Assembly: GCA_029856435.1 (NCBI GenBank) | Contig: JAHQXB010000075.1 | Span: 1-64,000, forward strand | DNA from: Candidatus Jordarchaeia archaeon | GTDB taxonomy: Archaea > Asgardarchaeota > Jordiarchaeia > Jordiarchaeales > Jordiarchaeaceae | Length of the DNA: 64,000 nt | Direction: 5' to 3' | In this document: positions 1-9,683 of the stretch, one piece after another | Numbering within the stretch: the stretch's first letter is position 1 | Layout of the letters: each line of letters opens with the position of its first letter | Translations under genes and position numbers: made by a program | The notes under the pieces: generated by a model | Databases searched by the model: none | The model's input: the letters and a program-made list of their open reading frames with translations, nothing else | Told to the model about the DNA's origin: nothing

Positions 1-862
1 CCTGTTGAGGGGGTTCTTTTCTGTAGTTTTTCCCAACTTCTCACACCCAAAAACGAGCATTTTCCACCAGTTAAATGCCGGTTTTAGGAGTAGGCACCGT
101 TTCCTCAGCGTCTCCTGTTGCGAGGTAGTGCTGTTTTGTAACTTTTCCCACCTTCTACGCCTTAAATGAGTATTCTCCTCTGCCTTAAACGCCGAATTTA
201 GGCTTAAACCAAGACATTCCCTACACACCACGAACCTGCCCACAACAAGTGACGCCAGGTTAACAGTGCCTAGGAGTAAACCAAAAAGATACACGAAAAG
301 AGAATCTGGAAATAATAAGTGACACTGAGTTAACGGTGTCTTCCGAATTTCCGATATATATGCTAGTTTTTACCTCCAGACTGGTCTAATGTATAGTACG
401 GTGATCATACTTCTTATTGCTCTAATCTCAGTGTTTGCGATTGGTTGGCGCTACGATTCCGCTTTTTAGAGAGATTTGAAAGCTCTGCATTCCAATGGCC
501 CTGCATCCTTTGCTAATAGTTGTTAACTCTTTCAATCCTTCTTTAAAAACACGTATAGATAAAAGTTAAAATCTATCACGATTTTTAGGGTGTTTGTATC
601 TGTGTTGGGACGTTTGTTTTCCTTGGTATTTTTGCTTAATCTTTAGCGTTTTAAGCAGTTTACTCTTAGAAATCGGGCATTTGGGGAAATAAGCCCTAAA
701 AGAAGAATATTTCCCGGCTGAGAAGGAAAATAATTTAATGCTAAATTTTTTATGAACTATCGCCATACTCAAGAAGTGCAATAGGATGATGTTCTCCAGA
801 ACATGCAACGACAGCTGGAGAAAGTGCTGATGTTTTTCAATTTTTTGACTACTTTACGGGGG

Positions 863-1027
863 CCTCGTCTTTAAGTATGTGGACTCCCTCTATGGATAAT
901 CGTTTGATCCTCTCAAAAAAAAGGAGGCTTAACAGGGCTTCCTTCCAAATAAGCCCAAAAAAATGGGGGTAAGACCAGCTAACCCTGCACACAATTCATG
1001 TCAACAAACTACATACTTACAACAAGA
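863..1027. mobile_element. MITE-like family B, copy 1 (non-coding, about 165 bp)
   Basis: Shares ends (cctcgtctttaagtatgtgg ... ctacatacttacaacaag) and core (tctcaaaaaaaaggaggcttaacagggcttccttccaaat ... gctaaccctgcacac) with 38589-38760 and, inverted, with 61928-62090. Confidence 0.75.
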
Positions 1028-1453
1028 TCTTGTTTTTAAAATGCGATAGGTTTAAATTTAACTTTTAACACTTTTTCTAAAAAAATGGAATAAAAATAAT
1101 AAAATTTATGCATAAAAGTAATATTTTGCGGAAAATTGAGTGTAAAACAAGTTTCCAAATAAATGAACTATCAATCCGAGCTCAACAGGGAAAAAGATTA
1201 TAAATTGAGAATATTCAGCCTACAACAAACGAAAAGTTACCATAGAAACAGGTGAAAAACGGTGGATAAAAACTTGAAAAGATTTAATTGCTTCCGAGAA
1301 ACTACACCTTTTAAGAGCCCTACAAGTGAAGAATTCAACACAAAATTCTTCAGAAGCACAGGTACTCTGCTTAAGATTCCAAAAATAATTGGGAAAATTA
1401 TTGTCTCGATGAGTGGAGGACTCGGATCTGATAGGAAAATGTGAGGTGTCTGT

Positions 1454-3046
1454 ATGCCAGAATTGGACATGAGTAGCAAGTCTATCCTTGGAGCAAAGAC
1501 TAGGGTTAGGGATGTATCCCCGACCAGTGGTATGTGCCCCATTTGTATTTATGAGTGTAGGTCACTCTGCGAAGTTGGAAAAGCTGCTTTTAGAGGAAGA
1601 GAAGCTCTTTACCCTCTCCCCGAGCAGTACGGAATGAGCACCGCGGCCTCCAACAAGTATTACGTTGTGGATTGGTCCGACTTCCAGATAATGGTGAATG
1701 TACTAGGAGCTGAGGGCATAGAGCCAGACCCCGACAAAGCCATATTTCCCGCGGTGGATATTGAAACTGTTGTGGGGGGAGTTAAACTTAAAATTCCCGT
1801 CTTCACCGCAGGCTTGGGGTCAACCTACGTGGCCAAGTATAACTGGAAAGGCTTAGCGGTTGGCGCGGCAATATCGGGTACCATGCAGGTGATTGGCGAA
1901 AATGTTTGCGGAATGGACCTCGAAGCCCAATTCACAAATGGGAAAGTCACACACTCCCCAGATATGAATGAGAGGGTTGAGGCCTTTAGAGAATTTTGGG
2001 ACGGAGAACATGGAGACATCGTTGTTCAGACCAATGTTGAGGATCAGCGGTTAGGTGTAGACCTGTATGCTCTATCTAAGCTGGAAGTCAGTACGATTGA
2101 GAGAAAATGGGGACAGGGAGCAAAAGCTCTGGGCGGCGAGGTACGAGTAACAGATATTGACCATGCTTTAACCCTCAAGAAGAGAGGGTATATTGTTATC
2201 CCCGACCCTGAGGATCCCAATGTTCAGCAGGCGTTCAAGGAGGGAACCTTCAAGTCCTTTGAGCGCCACAGCAGAGTGGGGATGCCTGAGAAGAAAACCT
2301 TTTTGGAGGATGTGGATTCCCTCAGAGAGCAGGGAGCTAAAAGAGTCTTTCTTAAAACTGGAGCTTACAAACCAGCGGTTGTCGCCTTCACACTAAAATG
2401 TGCTTCCGAAGCCAAGATTGACTTAGTTACCTTCGATGGTGCTGGGGGAGGAACCGGCATGAGCCCTGTGCCTATGATGCTGGAGTGCGCTACACCCACA
2501 GTTTTCCTAGAAGCGCAGGTTTTACAGTGCCTAAATATAATGAAAGAGAACAATATGTACATACCGGATATTGCTATGGCGGGGGGATTCACCAGTGAAA
2601 CTCAAATATTTAAAGCCATAGCTTTAAGCAATTTTGACGGCGGACCATTCGTAAAGGCCATTGCCATGGCTAGAGCACCAGTCACCGCAGTTATGAAGGC
2701 CTCCTACTTCTCCGAACTTGCTCAAGAAAACGCTTTGCCACTGGAGTTTGCTAAAAACTATGGTAATGAACCAGATAAGTTCTTTTTGTGCAGTGCTGAG
2801 CTCCGCCAAAAATATGGTTCGGACTACAATTTGATACCTCCAGGCGCGATAGGTCTCTACAGCTACTATGTGGACAAAATTGGAACAGGACTCAAGCAAC
2901 TGATGGCAGGAGTGAGAAAGTGGAAGCTGAGTCTCCTAGACAGAAACGACATAGCTTCATTGACTGATAGAGCTAAGAGGGTAACGGGAATTCCCCTCAT
3001 AGAAGAGATGGAAAAGGAAGCGATGAGAAAAATCCTCCTCGGCTAA
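1454..3046 (+). CDS. FMN-binding glutamate-synthase-domain family protein
   Basis: 530 aa; N-terminal Cys-containing segment (CPICIYECRSLCE) then glutamate synthase-like barrel (GAGGGTGMSPVPMM, AMAGGFTSETQIFKAIAL, ARAPVTAVMKA). Confidence 0.85.
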   Translation: MPELDMSSKSILGAKTRVRDVSPTSGMCPICIYECRSLCEVGKAAFRGREALYPLPEQYGMSTAASNKYYVVDWSDFQIMVNVLGAEGIEPDPDKAIFPAVDIETVVGGVKLKIPVFTAGLGSTYVAKYNWKGLAVGAAISGTMQVIGENVCGMDLEAQFTNGKVTHSPDMNERVEAFREFWDGEHGDIVVQTNVEDQRLGVDLYALSKLEVSTIERKWGQGAKALGGEVRVTDIDHALTLKKRGYIVIPDPEDPNVQQAFKEGTFKSFERHSRVGMPEKKTFLEDVDSLREQGAKRVFLKTGAYKPAVVAFTLKCASEAKIDLVTFDGAGGGTGMSPVPMMLECATPTVFLEAQVLQCLNIMKENNMYIPDIAMAGGFTSETQIFKAIALSNFDGGPFVKAIAMARAPVTAVMKASYFSELAQENALPLEFAKNYGNEPDKFFLCSAELRQKYGSDYNLIPPGAIGLYSYYVDKIGTGLKQLMAGVRKWKLSLLDRNDIASLTDRAKRVTGIPLIEEMEKEAMRKILLG

Positions 3047-3112
3047 AAATCCAGCCACTCCCTCTTTCCATTTTCCGCTAAAAGGAAAAAAATGTTTGGT
3101 TTATTACTAGAT

Positions 3113-4168
3113 TTATCTTTGAAGGTTAGATTGGGGTTTTAAGATTTTTTCATATTTTAGGGCTAGATGTTCTAGGCTAATTTTGCTTAGGAGTTCTATG
3201 CTTGTTTCCTTGCTTAGCTTGGAGATTTCTGTGATTAGTTCAAAGATTTTTTGGAAGTTTTGTTCCAGGTTAATTTTTGTGGCTAGATCTTCTAAATCTA
3301 TACTTTTAACAATGTAGCGTAAAATTTCTGTATCGACACTTTGGCTGAGGCGGTTCAAACAGTCCTCTGCGTAATCTTCTTGGCCTTGTTCTCTTTTTTT
3401 CATGTCTAAGAGGTGCAGTTTGCCTTCGAATCTGCTTTTTTGCAGGCGTATTTTGAAGAGGAGTTCCGTAATTTTCTCTAAACTCTCTTCGTGTTTAATT
3501 TTGGTTCTTACTATTTTTGAAATTTTTTCTGAAAACTCTTGGTAGACTAGGTAAATATGGTAGATTAACATTGCAATTTTGTCAAAGTCCTGTTCGTTGG
3601 CGACTTTGGCTGTTAGAGTCTCAAAACTAATTTCCTCAAAAATTTTTTTAGCAGCATCCTCATCGCACACATAAAAGTTGAATAGAGTGTCACAAACCGT
3701 ATCCAAGTTTCCTTCGCAGTCAATTTTTCTGGCAATAGAGGTCAAACCCATCTTTCCTAAAAACGCGAGGTTTATTTCTCTACTCAGCCACGATATACGT
3801 GAGATCAGAAAATTAATTTTGTTCAAACTCTTCTCCATATTAATCTTTCTCACCAGTTCATCCAAGTTTACTTTCCTAAGAATGCCCTCCAGTAGGTTCT
3901 TGTCTCTCCACAAAAGGCTATCAAGGATTAAACCTATTATCCCAATGTCTTGCTCTCCATCTATTATGGAAACTAAGGATTTGGAGTCATTTTTATCCAG
4001 TAGTACCAGCACTTTGTTGAGAGTGAAAGATTCAACTCTAATACTGCTTTTAGAAGAGCTAGATAAACATCCATAATTAGAAACAATGTAATTACCCAAA
4101 TAATTGCGCTGAGCCAAAAAATCTGTGGTAGAACCCCTTTCTGAACGCTTCCCTAACTCTTTTTTCAT
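3113..4168 (-). CDS. Alpha-helical repeat protein of unknown function, possibly N-terminally truncated by an IS605-type insertion
   Basis: ORF track gives 3113-4336, but residues before M57 (4168) are encoded by the IS605 left end. Repeating pattern such as IDLEDLATKINLEQNFQKIFELITEISKLSKETSIELLSKISLEHLA. Confidence 0.6.
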   Translation of the reverse strand: MKKELGKRSERGSTTDFLAQRNYLGNYIVSNYGCLSSSSKSSIRVESFTLNKVLVLLDKNDSKSLVSIIDGEQDIGIIGLILDSLLWRDKNLLEGILRKVNLDELVRKINMEKSLNKINFLISRISWLSREINLAFLGKMGLTSIARKIDCEGNLDTVCDTLFNFYVCDEDAAKKIFEEISFETLTAKVANEQDFDKIAMLIYHIYLVYQEFSEKISKIVRTKIKHEESLEKITELLFKIRLQKSRFEGKLHLLDMKKREQGQEDYAEDCLNRLSQSVDTEILRYIVKSIDLEDLATKINLEQNFQKIFELITEISKLSKETSIELLSKISLEHLALKYEKILKPQSNLQR

Positions 4169-4273
4169 TTTAGTTACCACAACATCGGCGAGAAAGCCCA
4201 CACCCTTTAGACGTGGGATGAATTGCCTAAAAGGATTTAAATATTTGGCGCTACTGTAGTAGTTTGATGTAGT

Positions 4274-4405
4274 ATGTCTATGCCCATTAGAATAAAGAAG
4301 GACACTATTGAGGAGTTGAAGAAGCTGAAGGTGCATCCTAGAGAAACGTATGATGATGTTATTCAGAGGCTGATTAAGGCTTGGAAAGAACGAACACCCT
4401 CATAG
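4274..4405 (+). CDS. Small RHH/DUF7557-like antitoxin-type protein
   Basis: Not in ORF track (43 aa): MSMPIRIKKDTIEELKKLKVHPRETYDDVIQRLIKAWKERTPS; typical archaeal small DNA-binding/antitoxin-like pattern. Overlaps the start of tnpB. Confidence 0.55.
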   Translation: MSMPIRIKKDTIEELKKLKVHPRETYDDVIQRLIKAWKERTPS

Positions 4406-5541
4406 TTGAAGGCGACAAAGCCCTGTGGATGCTGGCTGACAACTGCGCTAGGCTGTGGAACGAGCTGAACTTTTAACGCAGACAGGCCTACATCCACTAC
4501 AGGAAGTTTGAGCGGTATCCTAAACATCTATACGAGAAGTACGCTCCGCTAGTGGACTCAGCAACAGCCCAGCAAATAATAAACAAGAACAACGAAGCCT
4601 GGAGAAGCTTCCTAGCCTTAAAAAGGCTTAAAGGAAGACTTCCACCACACATAACAAAAGTTTCAATGCCAAGGTACTGGAAGAGGAACGGTAAAAGGGA
4701 ATTGAGAATAATTGTTAGAAACGACTGCTACAAAGTTGACGGCAAATACCTATACCTTCCAAAGGGGCTTAAATTGAGGATTAAGGGCAGCTTGAAATGG
4801 TATGGTAAAAAAGGAAGGCTTGAAATCGTCTACGACGATGTGGATGGGGTGTGGAGGGGCTTTACGACCATTAAAATCAAGAAGCCTCCAATAAAAAGAG
4901 GCAGTAAGCCCCTCCACATCGATTTAGGCGTCCGCTTCCTGGCAACGGTATGGGCTGAGGGATAGAAGCAGCCTACAGCCTTCAGTGGAAACCAGCCTTT
5001 GCATGACTGGTGGCACTGGACAAAGCGAATAGCTAAAGAACAGAGCAGGCTGGCGAGGATAAACAAAGCCAAGACATCAAGAAAGCTTAGGAGCTGTACA
5101 GGATTAGGCAGAGGCGTTTCAGGCATGCGGTAAACGCCATGATAAAAACCATAGTCGAAGATGCGTATGCGCTTGGCATATCAAAGATTACCTTTGGAGA
5201 CCTGAAGAGGATAAGAGACAACAGCCATAGCAGCAAAGCAAACGCCCTGATAAACAACTTCTGAAGCTTCAAATATATAGTTCAAAGGGTCAAGGAAAAG
5301 GCTGAAGAGTATGGGATGGAAGTGGTCGAAATAAGCGAACATGGAACATCAAGCACCCGTCCAAGACGCCACTCAAAAAAACACAGCAACCAGGGGAAGA
5401 CTCTTCAAATGCCTAAAATGTGGATTGGAAGCCCATAGAGACGCCGTAGGCGTGTTGAATATGGGAGCCCTCCACAACGGAGGAGTGCCCATCGGGGTGG
5501 TGGTGCACCCCCTGCCTCTAAGGTGGAACGGGATGAGATAG
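4381..5541 (+). pseudogene. tnpB: TnpB (OrfB) transposon-associated nuclease, degraded
   Basis: Frame starts TTG 4381 (LERTNTLIVEGDKALWMLADNCARLWNELNF), stops at TAA about 4473, resumes RRQAYIHYRKFERYPKHLY...HIDLGVRFLATVWAEG, frameshifts, then C-terminal KCLKCGLEAHRDAVGVLNMG zinc-finger segment. Confidence 0.8.
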
Positions 5542-5850
5542 GAGCCTAAAAGGACTGTGAACACGGAGCCGATGAAAACCCTAGAAACAGAAACAGAATC
5601 CGCCGAGATGATGGTGGAATCCCACACGCTTCAGCGGTGGGAGGACGTCAATCTCACACCCTTTTGAAGGGAAACACCTTTAGCTTTCTAATAAGTTTCA
5701 TTAAGGGTTATTAATGAAAATGAATATTATAAATTTGACTAACTTTTTTTCAATAATTATGAATGTGATTTTTCAGTTTATTCTATCAAGATTCAAAAAG
5801 ACTTATTCAACTGCGAAAAGGAGAGAGAAAGGTTACAAAAACAGTTATTG

Positions 5851-7059
5851 TTACTTTTCGTCTCTAGTACTTTTAATTAATAAATCTTGTATGGCTAATA
5901 ATGTTTCGTATAGCTCCATTCCAGAAGAGCTGTATGTTTGTAGTGTTTCAGCGGTGTCCTCGTAGAAATTTTGGAGCTCTTGGCTTCCCAGTATTTGGGC
6001 TGCTTCTTCAATTATGCTTATTTTTTCCTTCAATGTTTGGATTGCTTGGTCAACAATATTAAATTCTTCTAGGGCAACCATTACTCCAAAGGCCAGGTCC
6101 TCCAAATTGAACTCTGTGGGCAAGAGCTCCTCTGTAGATGTGGTGGCTCGAGCGAAGGATTCAATTTTTGCGTTGGCTAATTTCTCGTTGCCCCATAACA
6201 CTCTTAGTAGGAAAATGCTGGCGTTGAATCCGTGCTCAAAAAGCTTTATTCGGTAGTCAGCAACCAGCGCTATCTCCTCTTGGATTTCTTCTATTCTCCT
6301 TCTCAATTTTTGAAGGTCTTCCAGCAGCAGTTCACTCCAACTCTTGTGAGGAATGATAAATTCTTGTACTATTTGCAGTCTCTGAGCCATTTCAATAAAG
6401 TAGCGAATAATCTTTTTGAGCCCCTCTACTATGTTTACAAGATTCTCTTTCAGGAGGACATCCTCATAAAAGGAATAAATCTCGCTCAGTATTTTTAGCC
6501 AGTCTTCGTTCTGTTCCTCCATCACTTTAATTAGTTTTTCGGCAAACTCTGACCTAGTGTAATAAACAACTTTGGGTAAGCCCTGCGCTTTTTTATAAGT
6601 TGAGAGTAGAGCAAATCTAGCTTCCTGTAAATACAACTCCAAGGAGGATTTTACCTGAAATTTAAGGTAATCTTCATCAATCTTTGACAGATTAACCACA
6701 TCGTCTAGGTCAACCTGCTTAAAAAGAATCCTCAGAAAGCCATCGGTGCCTAGAGCGTGAACCAAACCGCAAAAAAGTTCAAACCACACGGTGGCCGCTT
6801 TAACATAATCGCTGAAAAAGGATACAAAGAGGGATATACCCTCCTTTAACTCCACCATGTGCTTCAAAATATAGTCGGAAAAATATTCGTCTGCCCGAAT
6901 TTTACTTAATTCCTCTAACTTTACGCCTTTAAAATAGAGTTTGAACGCAGTCTCGCCCATTAGTTTGAAATATTTTTTCAGATAGCTTTTTAAATTCTGA
7001 AGTCTGCTTTCCAACCCTTTCACTTCTCTATCATCACAGGTTATAACAATGTTATACAA
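5851..7059 (-). CDS. Predicted alpha-helical/coiled-coil protein of unknown function
   Basis: 402 aa intact ORF, helix-rich, no recognised catalytic motif. Confidence 0.6.
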   Translation of the reverse strand: MYNIVITCDDREVKGLESRLQNLKSYLKKYFKLMGETAFKLYFKGVKLEELSKIRADEYFSDYILKHMVELKEGISLFVSFFSDYVKAATVWFELFCGLVHALGTDGFLRILFKQVDLDDVVNLSKIDEDYLKFQVKSSLELYLQEARFALLSTYKKAQGLPKVVYYTRSEFAEKLIKVMEEQNEDWLKILSEIYSFYEDVLLKENLVNIVEGLKKIIRYFIEMAQRLQIVQEFIIPHKSWSELLLEDLQKLRRRIEEIQEEIALVADYRIKLFEHGFNASIFLLRVLWGNEKLANAKIESFARATTSTEELLPTEFNLEDLAFGVMVALEEFNIVDQAIQTLKEKISIIEEAAQILGSQELQNFYEDTAETLQTYSSSGMELYETLLAIQDLLIKSTRDEK

Positions 7060-7207
7060 AATTCTGTTTCAGAATTATATTTAAATATTACTAATTAAAC
7101 AAATCAATTACTCTAGTTTAAACCTTTTTGTCCCGACATTTTTGCGTAAACCATTTCGCACCTAAAAGCGAAAAATTGTGTAACATGGAATTTTGAGGGA
7201 ACCATGA

Positions 7208-8380
7208 ATGTTTAATGAAGCAACATGCAAGAAATGCGGTAAATGCCTATCGCAATGTCCATTTTTAAATTTGCCAGAACAAAGGGCTAAGGAAGAAATC
7301 TCACAAATGATTAAAGCCAGAACCTCAGAACAAGTAATTAGGAACTGCGCTGGCTGCTCCTACTGCAACTCCATTTGTCCAACACAGTCCAACCCATCGG
7401 ATCTCAGGAAGGAGATAAAACTTAGAAAAAATCGCGTAGAGGGGGTAGGAAGCCTACTTTTAATAAATGAGCAAGTGCCCCTAAACCTGATGTCCATAGG
7501 ACTAGAATTAGAAACCCATGAGAAGATGGAAAAACTGAAAAAATATATGAATCCACCTAAAAGTAAAGAAATGTTCTACCTAGGATGTAGCCTCTCATAC
7601 ATCTATACTGACCTGACCAAAACAAAATTATTGGGGAGCTTACCCCTAGTGGGTGGAATGAAGTATTGTTGTGGAGGATACTTAAACAGTCTTTTTGGGG
7701 AAGAAGAAGCGAAAATATGGGGAGGAAAATTGTTGGCAGAATTTAATAAGCTCGGAGTAGGGAAACTCATCTCCTTCTGCCCCGGCTGCGACCGAATGCT
7801 GAGGGACGTATATCCCAAAATAGTGGAGGGATACAATGTTGAAAGCCAAAACATCGTGGAATACCTTGTGGAAAAATATCATAAGGGAGAACTGAAACTA
7901 AAAAACAAAGTACAGCTAAGAATAACTTTCCATGATCCTTGCCCTTGGCGTGGATTGGACAGGAAAATTTATGAAAGCCCAAGGGAGCTTCTAGAAATTC
8001 TGGGCGCTGAGGTGGTGGAGATGAATCACAACAGGGAAAAATCACTGTGTTGCGGTGCCCCCGTCTCCTTTAGAAACAGAGAATTGGCAGAAAAAATAGC
8101 AAATATGAGGGTATCTGAGGCTGGAGAAGTAGGAGCGGAAGCACTCGCCTTTGTATGCACTGGATGTGTCTTTGCGTTATCAAAGAGTGCCACAGAGAGG
8201 AACATTGAGGCATACTACATCACTGAACTGGCTCAAATGGCAATAGGGGAAAAACCGCAACACAAAATCGTCGAAGTCACGAATCAAGCCATGGCTCTAC
8301 TGACTAAAAAGATATTAGAAAATCCCAGCCTGTTAAAAGACAAATACATTATTAAAGGTGGAGAAACACGCAAAATATAA
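7208..8380 (+). CDS. (Fe-S)-binding protein, HdrD/GlpC-like with two CCG domains
   Basis: Two 4Fe-4S motifs (CKKCGKCLSQCP, CAGCSYCNSICP) and two cysteine-rich CCG repeats (KYCCGGY...CPGC; SLCCGAP...CTGC). Confidence 0.85.
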   Translation: MFNEATCKKCGKCLSQCPFLNLPEQRAKEEISQMIKARTSEQVIRNCAGCSYCNSICPTQSNPSDLRKEIKLRKNRVEGVGSLLLINEQVPLNLMSIGLELETHEKMEKLKKYMNPPKSKEMFYLGCSLSYIYTDLTKTKLLGSLPLVGGMKYCCGGYLNSLFGEEEAKIWGGKLLAEFNKLGVGKLISFCPGCDRMLRDVYPKIVEGYNVESQNIVEYLVEKYHKGELKLKNKVQLRITFHDPCPWRGLDRKIYESPRELLEILGAEVVEMNHNREKSLCCGAPVSFRNRELAEKIANMRVSEAGEVGAEALAFVCTGCVFALSKSATERNIEAYYITELAQMAIGEKPQHKIVEVTNQAMALLTKKILENPSLLKDKYIIKGGETRKI

Positions 8381-8495
8381 CACTTCGGACCAATAATCAT
8401 ATTTTTTGCACATAAAATTTAAATCCCATACCAAAAACATACTATCTGAGTTCACGTGATTAATGCCTAACTGTTCAAATTTAGGGTGTGGAATA

Positions 8496-9683
8496 ATGAG
8501 AGATGTTGCAATAATTGGTATAGGGCACACCAAGTTTGGAAAATCAGATAAGACAAACATTGAGCTTTTCGCCGAAGCAGGACAGGAAGCAATAGAGGAC
8601 GCAAACATAGATAGAAAAGAAATAGAAGCAGTATTTATGGGTGCGGTTCTCCCAATGTTTGAAGAGGGGCAAATGATGCCCGCAGTGTACGCCACCTCAG
8701 AGCTAGGTTTGGGAAACATACCCTCAACCAGATTTGAGGGGGCTTGCGCCTCAGCAACCGTAGCTATTAGAGACGCACATATGTGGGTCGCATCAGGACA
8801 GTACGACATAGTATTGGCGGGCGGAGCAGAGAGAGCAACAATAATGGGAACAGCCTTTGCCACAAGAACCTTCCAGATGGGAGGACACGCTCCCACAGAG
8901 GGACCAGCGGGGCTCACCTTCCCGGGAGCCTTCGCAATGGCCGCCGTATTATACTCCCGGTTCTATGAAATACCTCTGCAGAAACTGAGAGAAAAAATGG
9001 CACATGTGGCGATTAAAAACCATAAACATGGAGCGCTAAACCCTCTAGCACAATGGTACAAAAAGTATGGAGACTTAACAGTGGAAAAAGTTCTAAGCTC
9101 ACCCATGATAGCAGACCCACTAACACTGCTTGACTGCTGCCCCTTCTCTGATGGAGCCGCGGCAATAATACTGTGTTCGGGAGACATTGCGAGAAAGTAT
9201 ACTGATGAGCCAATCTATATTCTGGGTACTGGTCAAGGCACGGGCGCGGCTTTGGCTAGGTTGGAAGATTTCACCAAGCCGCCTTCAAGGGTTTATTCTG
9301 CGAGGATGGCTTTCAAGAAAGCAGGTCTTGAACCAAAGGATGTTGACATTCTCGAGCTACATGACTGCTTTACACCTGCAGAGTTAATTGCTCTTGAAGC
9401 TATGGGCTTCTTTGGTGAGGGTGAAGCAGCAGACGCAACCGAAGATGGACAGACCGAAATAGGGGGAAAGATTCCCACAAATATTTCGGGGGGACTGATT
9501 GGTAGGGGGCACCCCATAGGGGCAACCGGAGCTTCCCAAGTGTGTATGATTGTGCAACAGATGAGGGGAGAAGCGCCCAAGGGAAACCAGCTGGATCCTG
9601 TCCCAGAAATTGGGATGGTTGACACTCTGGGAGGAGACTTTGGAACACTTTGCCACCTAATCCTTGGAAGGTCAAAGAGGTGA
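8496..9683 (+). CDS. Thiolase family protein (acetyl-CoA acetyltransferase-like)
   Basis: MRDVAIIGIGHTKFGK start, FEGACASATVAI (active Cys), NISGGLIGRGHPIGATGASQ, C-terminal region typical of SCP2/archaeal thiolases. ORF track starts upstream at 8463. Confidence 0.88.
   Translation: MRDVAIIGIGHTKFGKSDKTNIELFAEAGQEAIEDANIDRKEIEAVFMGAVLPMFEEGQMMPAVYATSELGLGNIPSTRFEGACASATVAIRDAHMWVASGQYDIVLAGGAERATIMGTAFATRTFQMGGHAPTEGPAGLTFPGAFAMAAVLYSRFYEIPLQKLREKMAHVAIKNHKHGALNPLAQWYKKYGDLTVEKVLSSPMIADPLTLLDCCPFSDGAAAIILCSGDIARKYTDEPIYILGTGQGTGAALARLEDFTKPPSRVYSARMAFKKAGLEPKDVDILELHDCFTPAELIALEAMGFFGEGEAADATEDGQTEIGGKIPTNISGGLIGRGHPIGATGASQVCMIVQQMRGEAPKGNQLDPVPEIGMVDTLGGDFGTLCHLILGRSKR

Larger units (their letters stand above)
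4190..5650 (+). mobile_element. IS200/IS605-type element relic carrying decayed tnpB
   Basis: Left hairpin cccacaccctttagacgtggg (about 4197-4217) and right hairpin tcccacacgcttcagcggtggga (about 5620-5642) bracket a broken TnpB reading frame. Confidence 0.75.

Noticed and set aside
566-808. 80-aa minus-strand ORF in AT-rich DNA
   Set aside because: Low complexity, no motif and no neighbouring operon; likely spurious.
1262-1444. 60-aa ORF just upstream of 1454
   Set aside because: No recognised family; could be an unrelated leader but cannot be supported.
1237-1542. 101-aa ORF antisense to the start of the glutamate-synthase-like gene
   Set aside because: Overlaps a well-supported gene on the opposite strand; no motif.
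5373-5627. 84-aa ORF antisense to the TnpB C-terminus
   Set aside because: Antisense shadow of decayed tnpB.
8333-8917. 194-aa ORF antisense to thiolase
   Set aside because: Antisense shadow; composition mirrors the thiolase codons.
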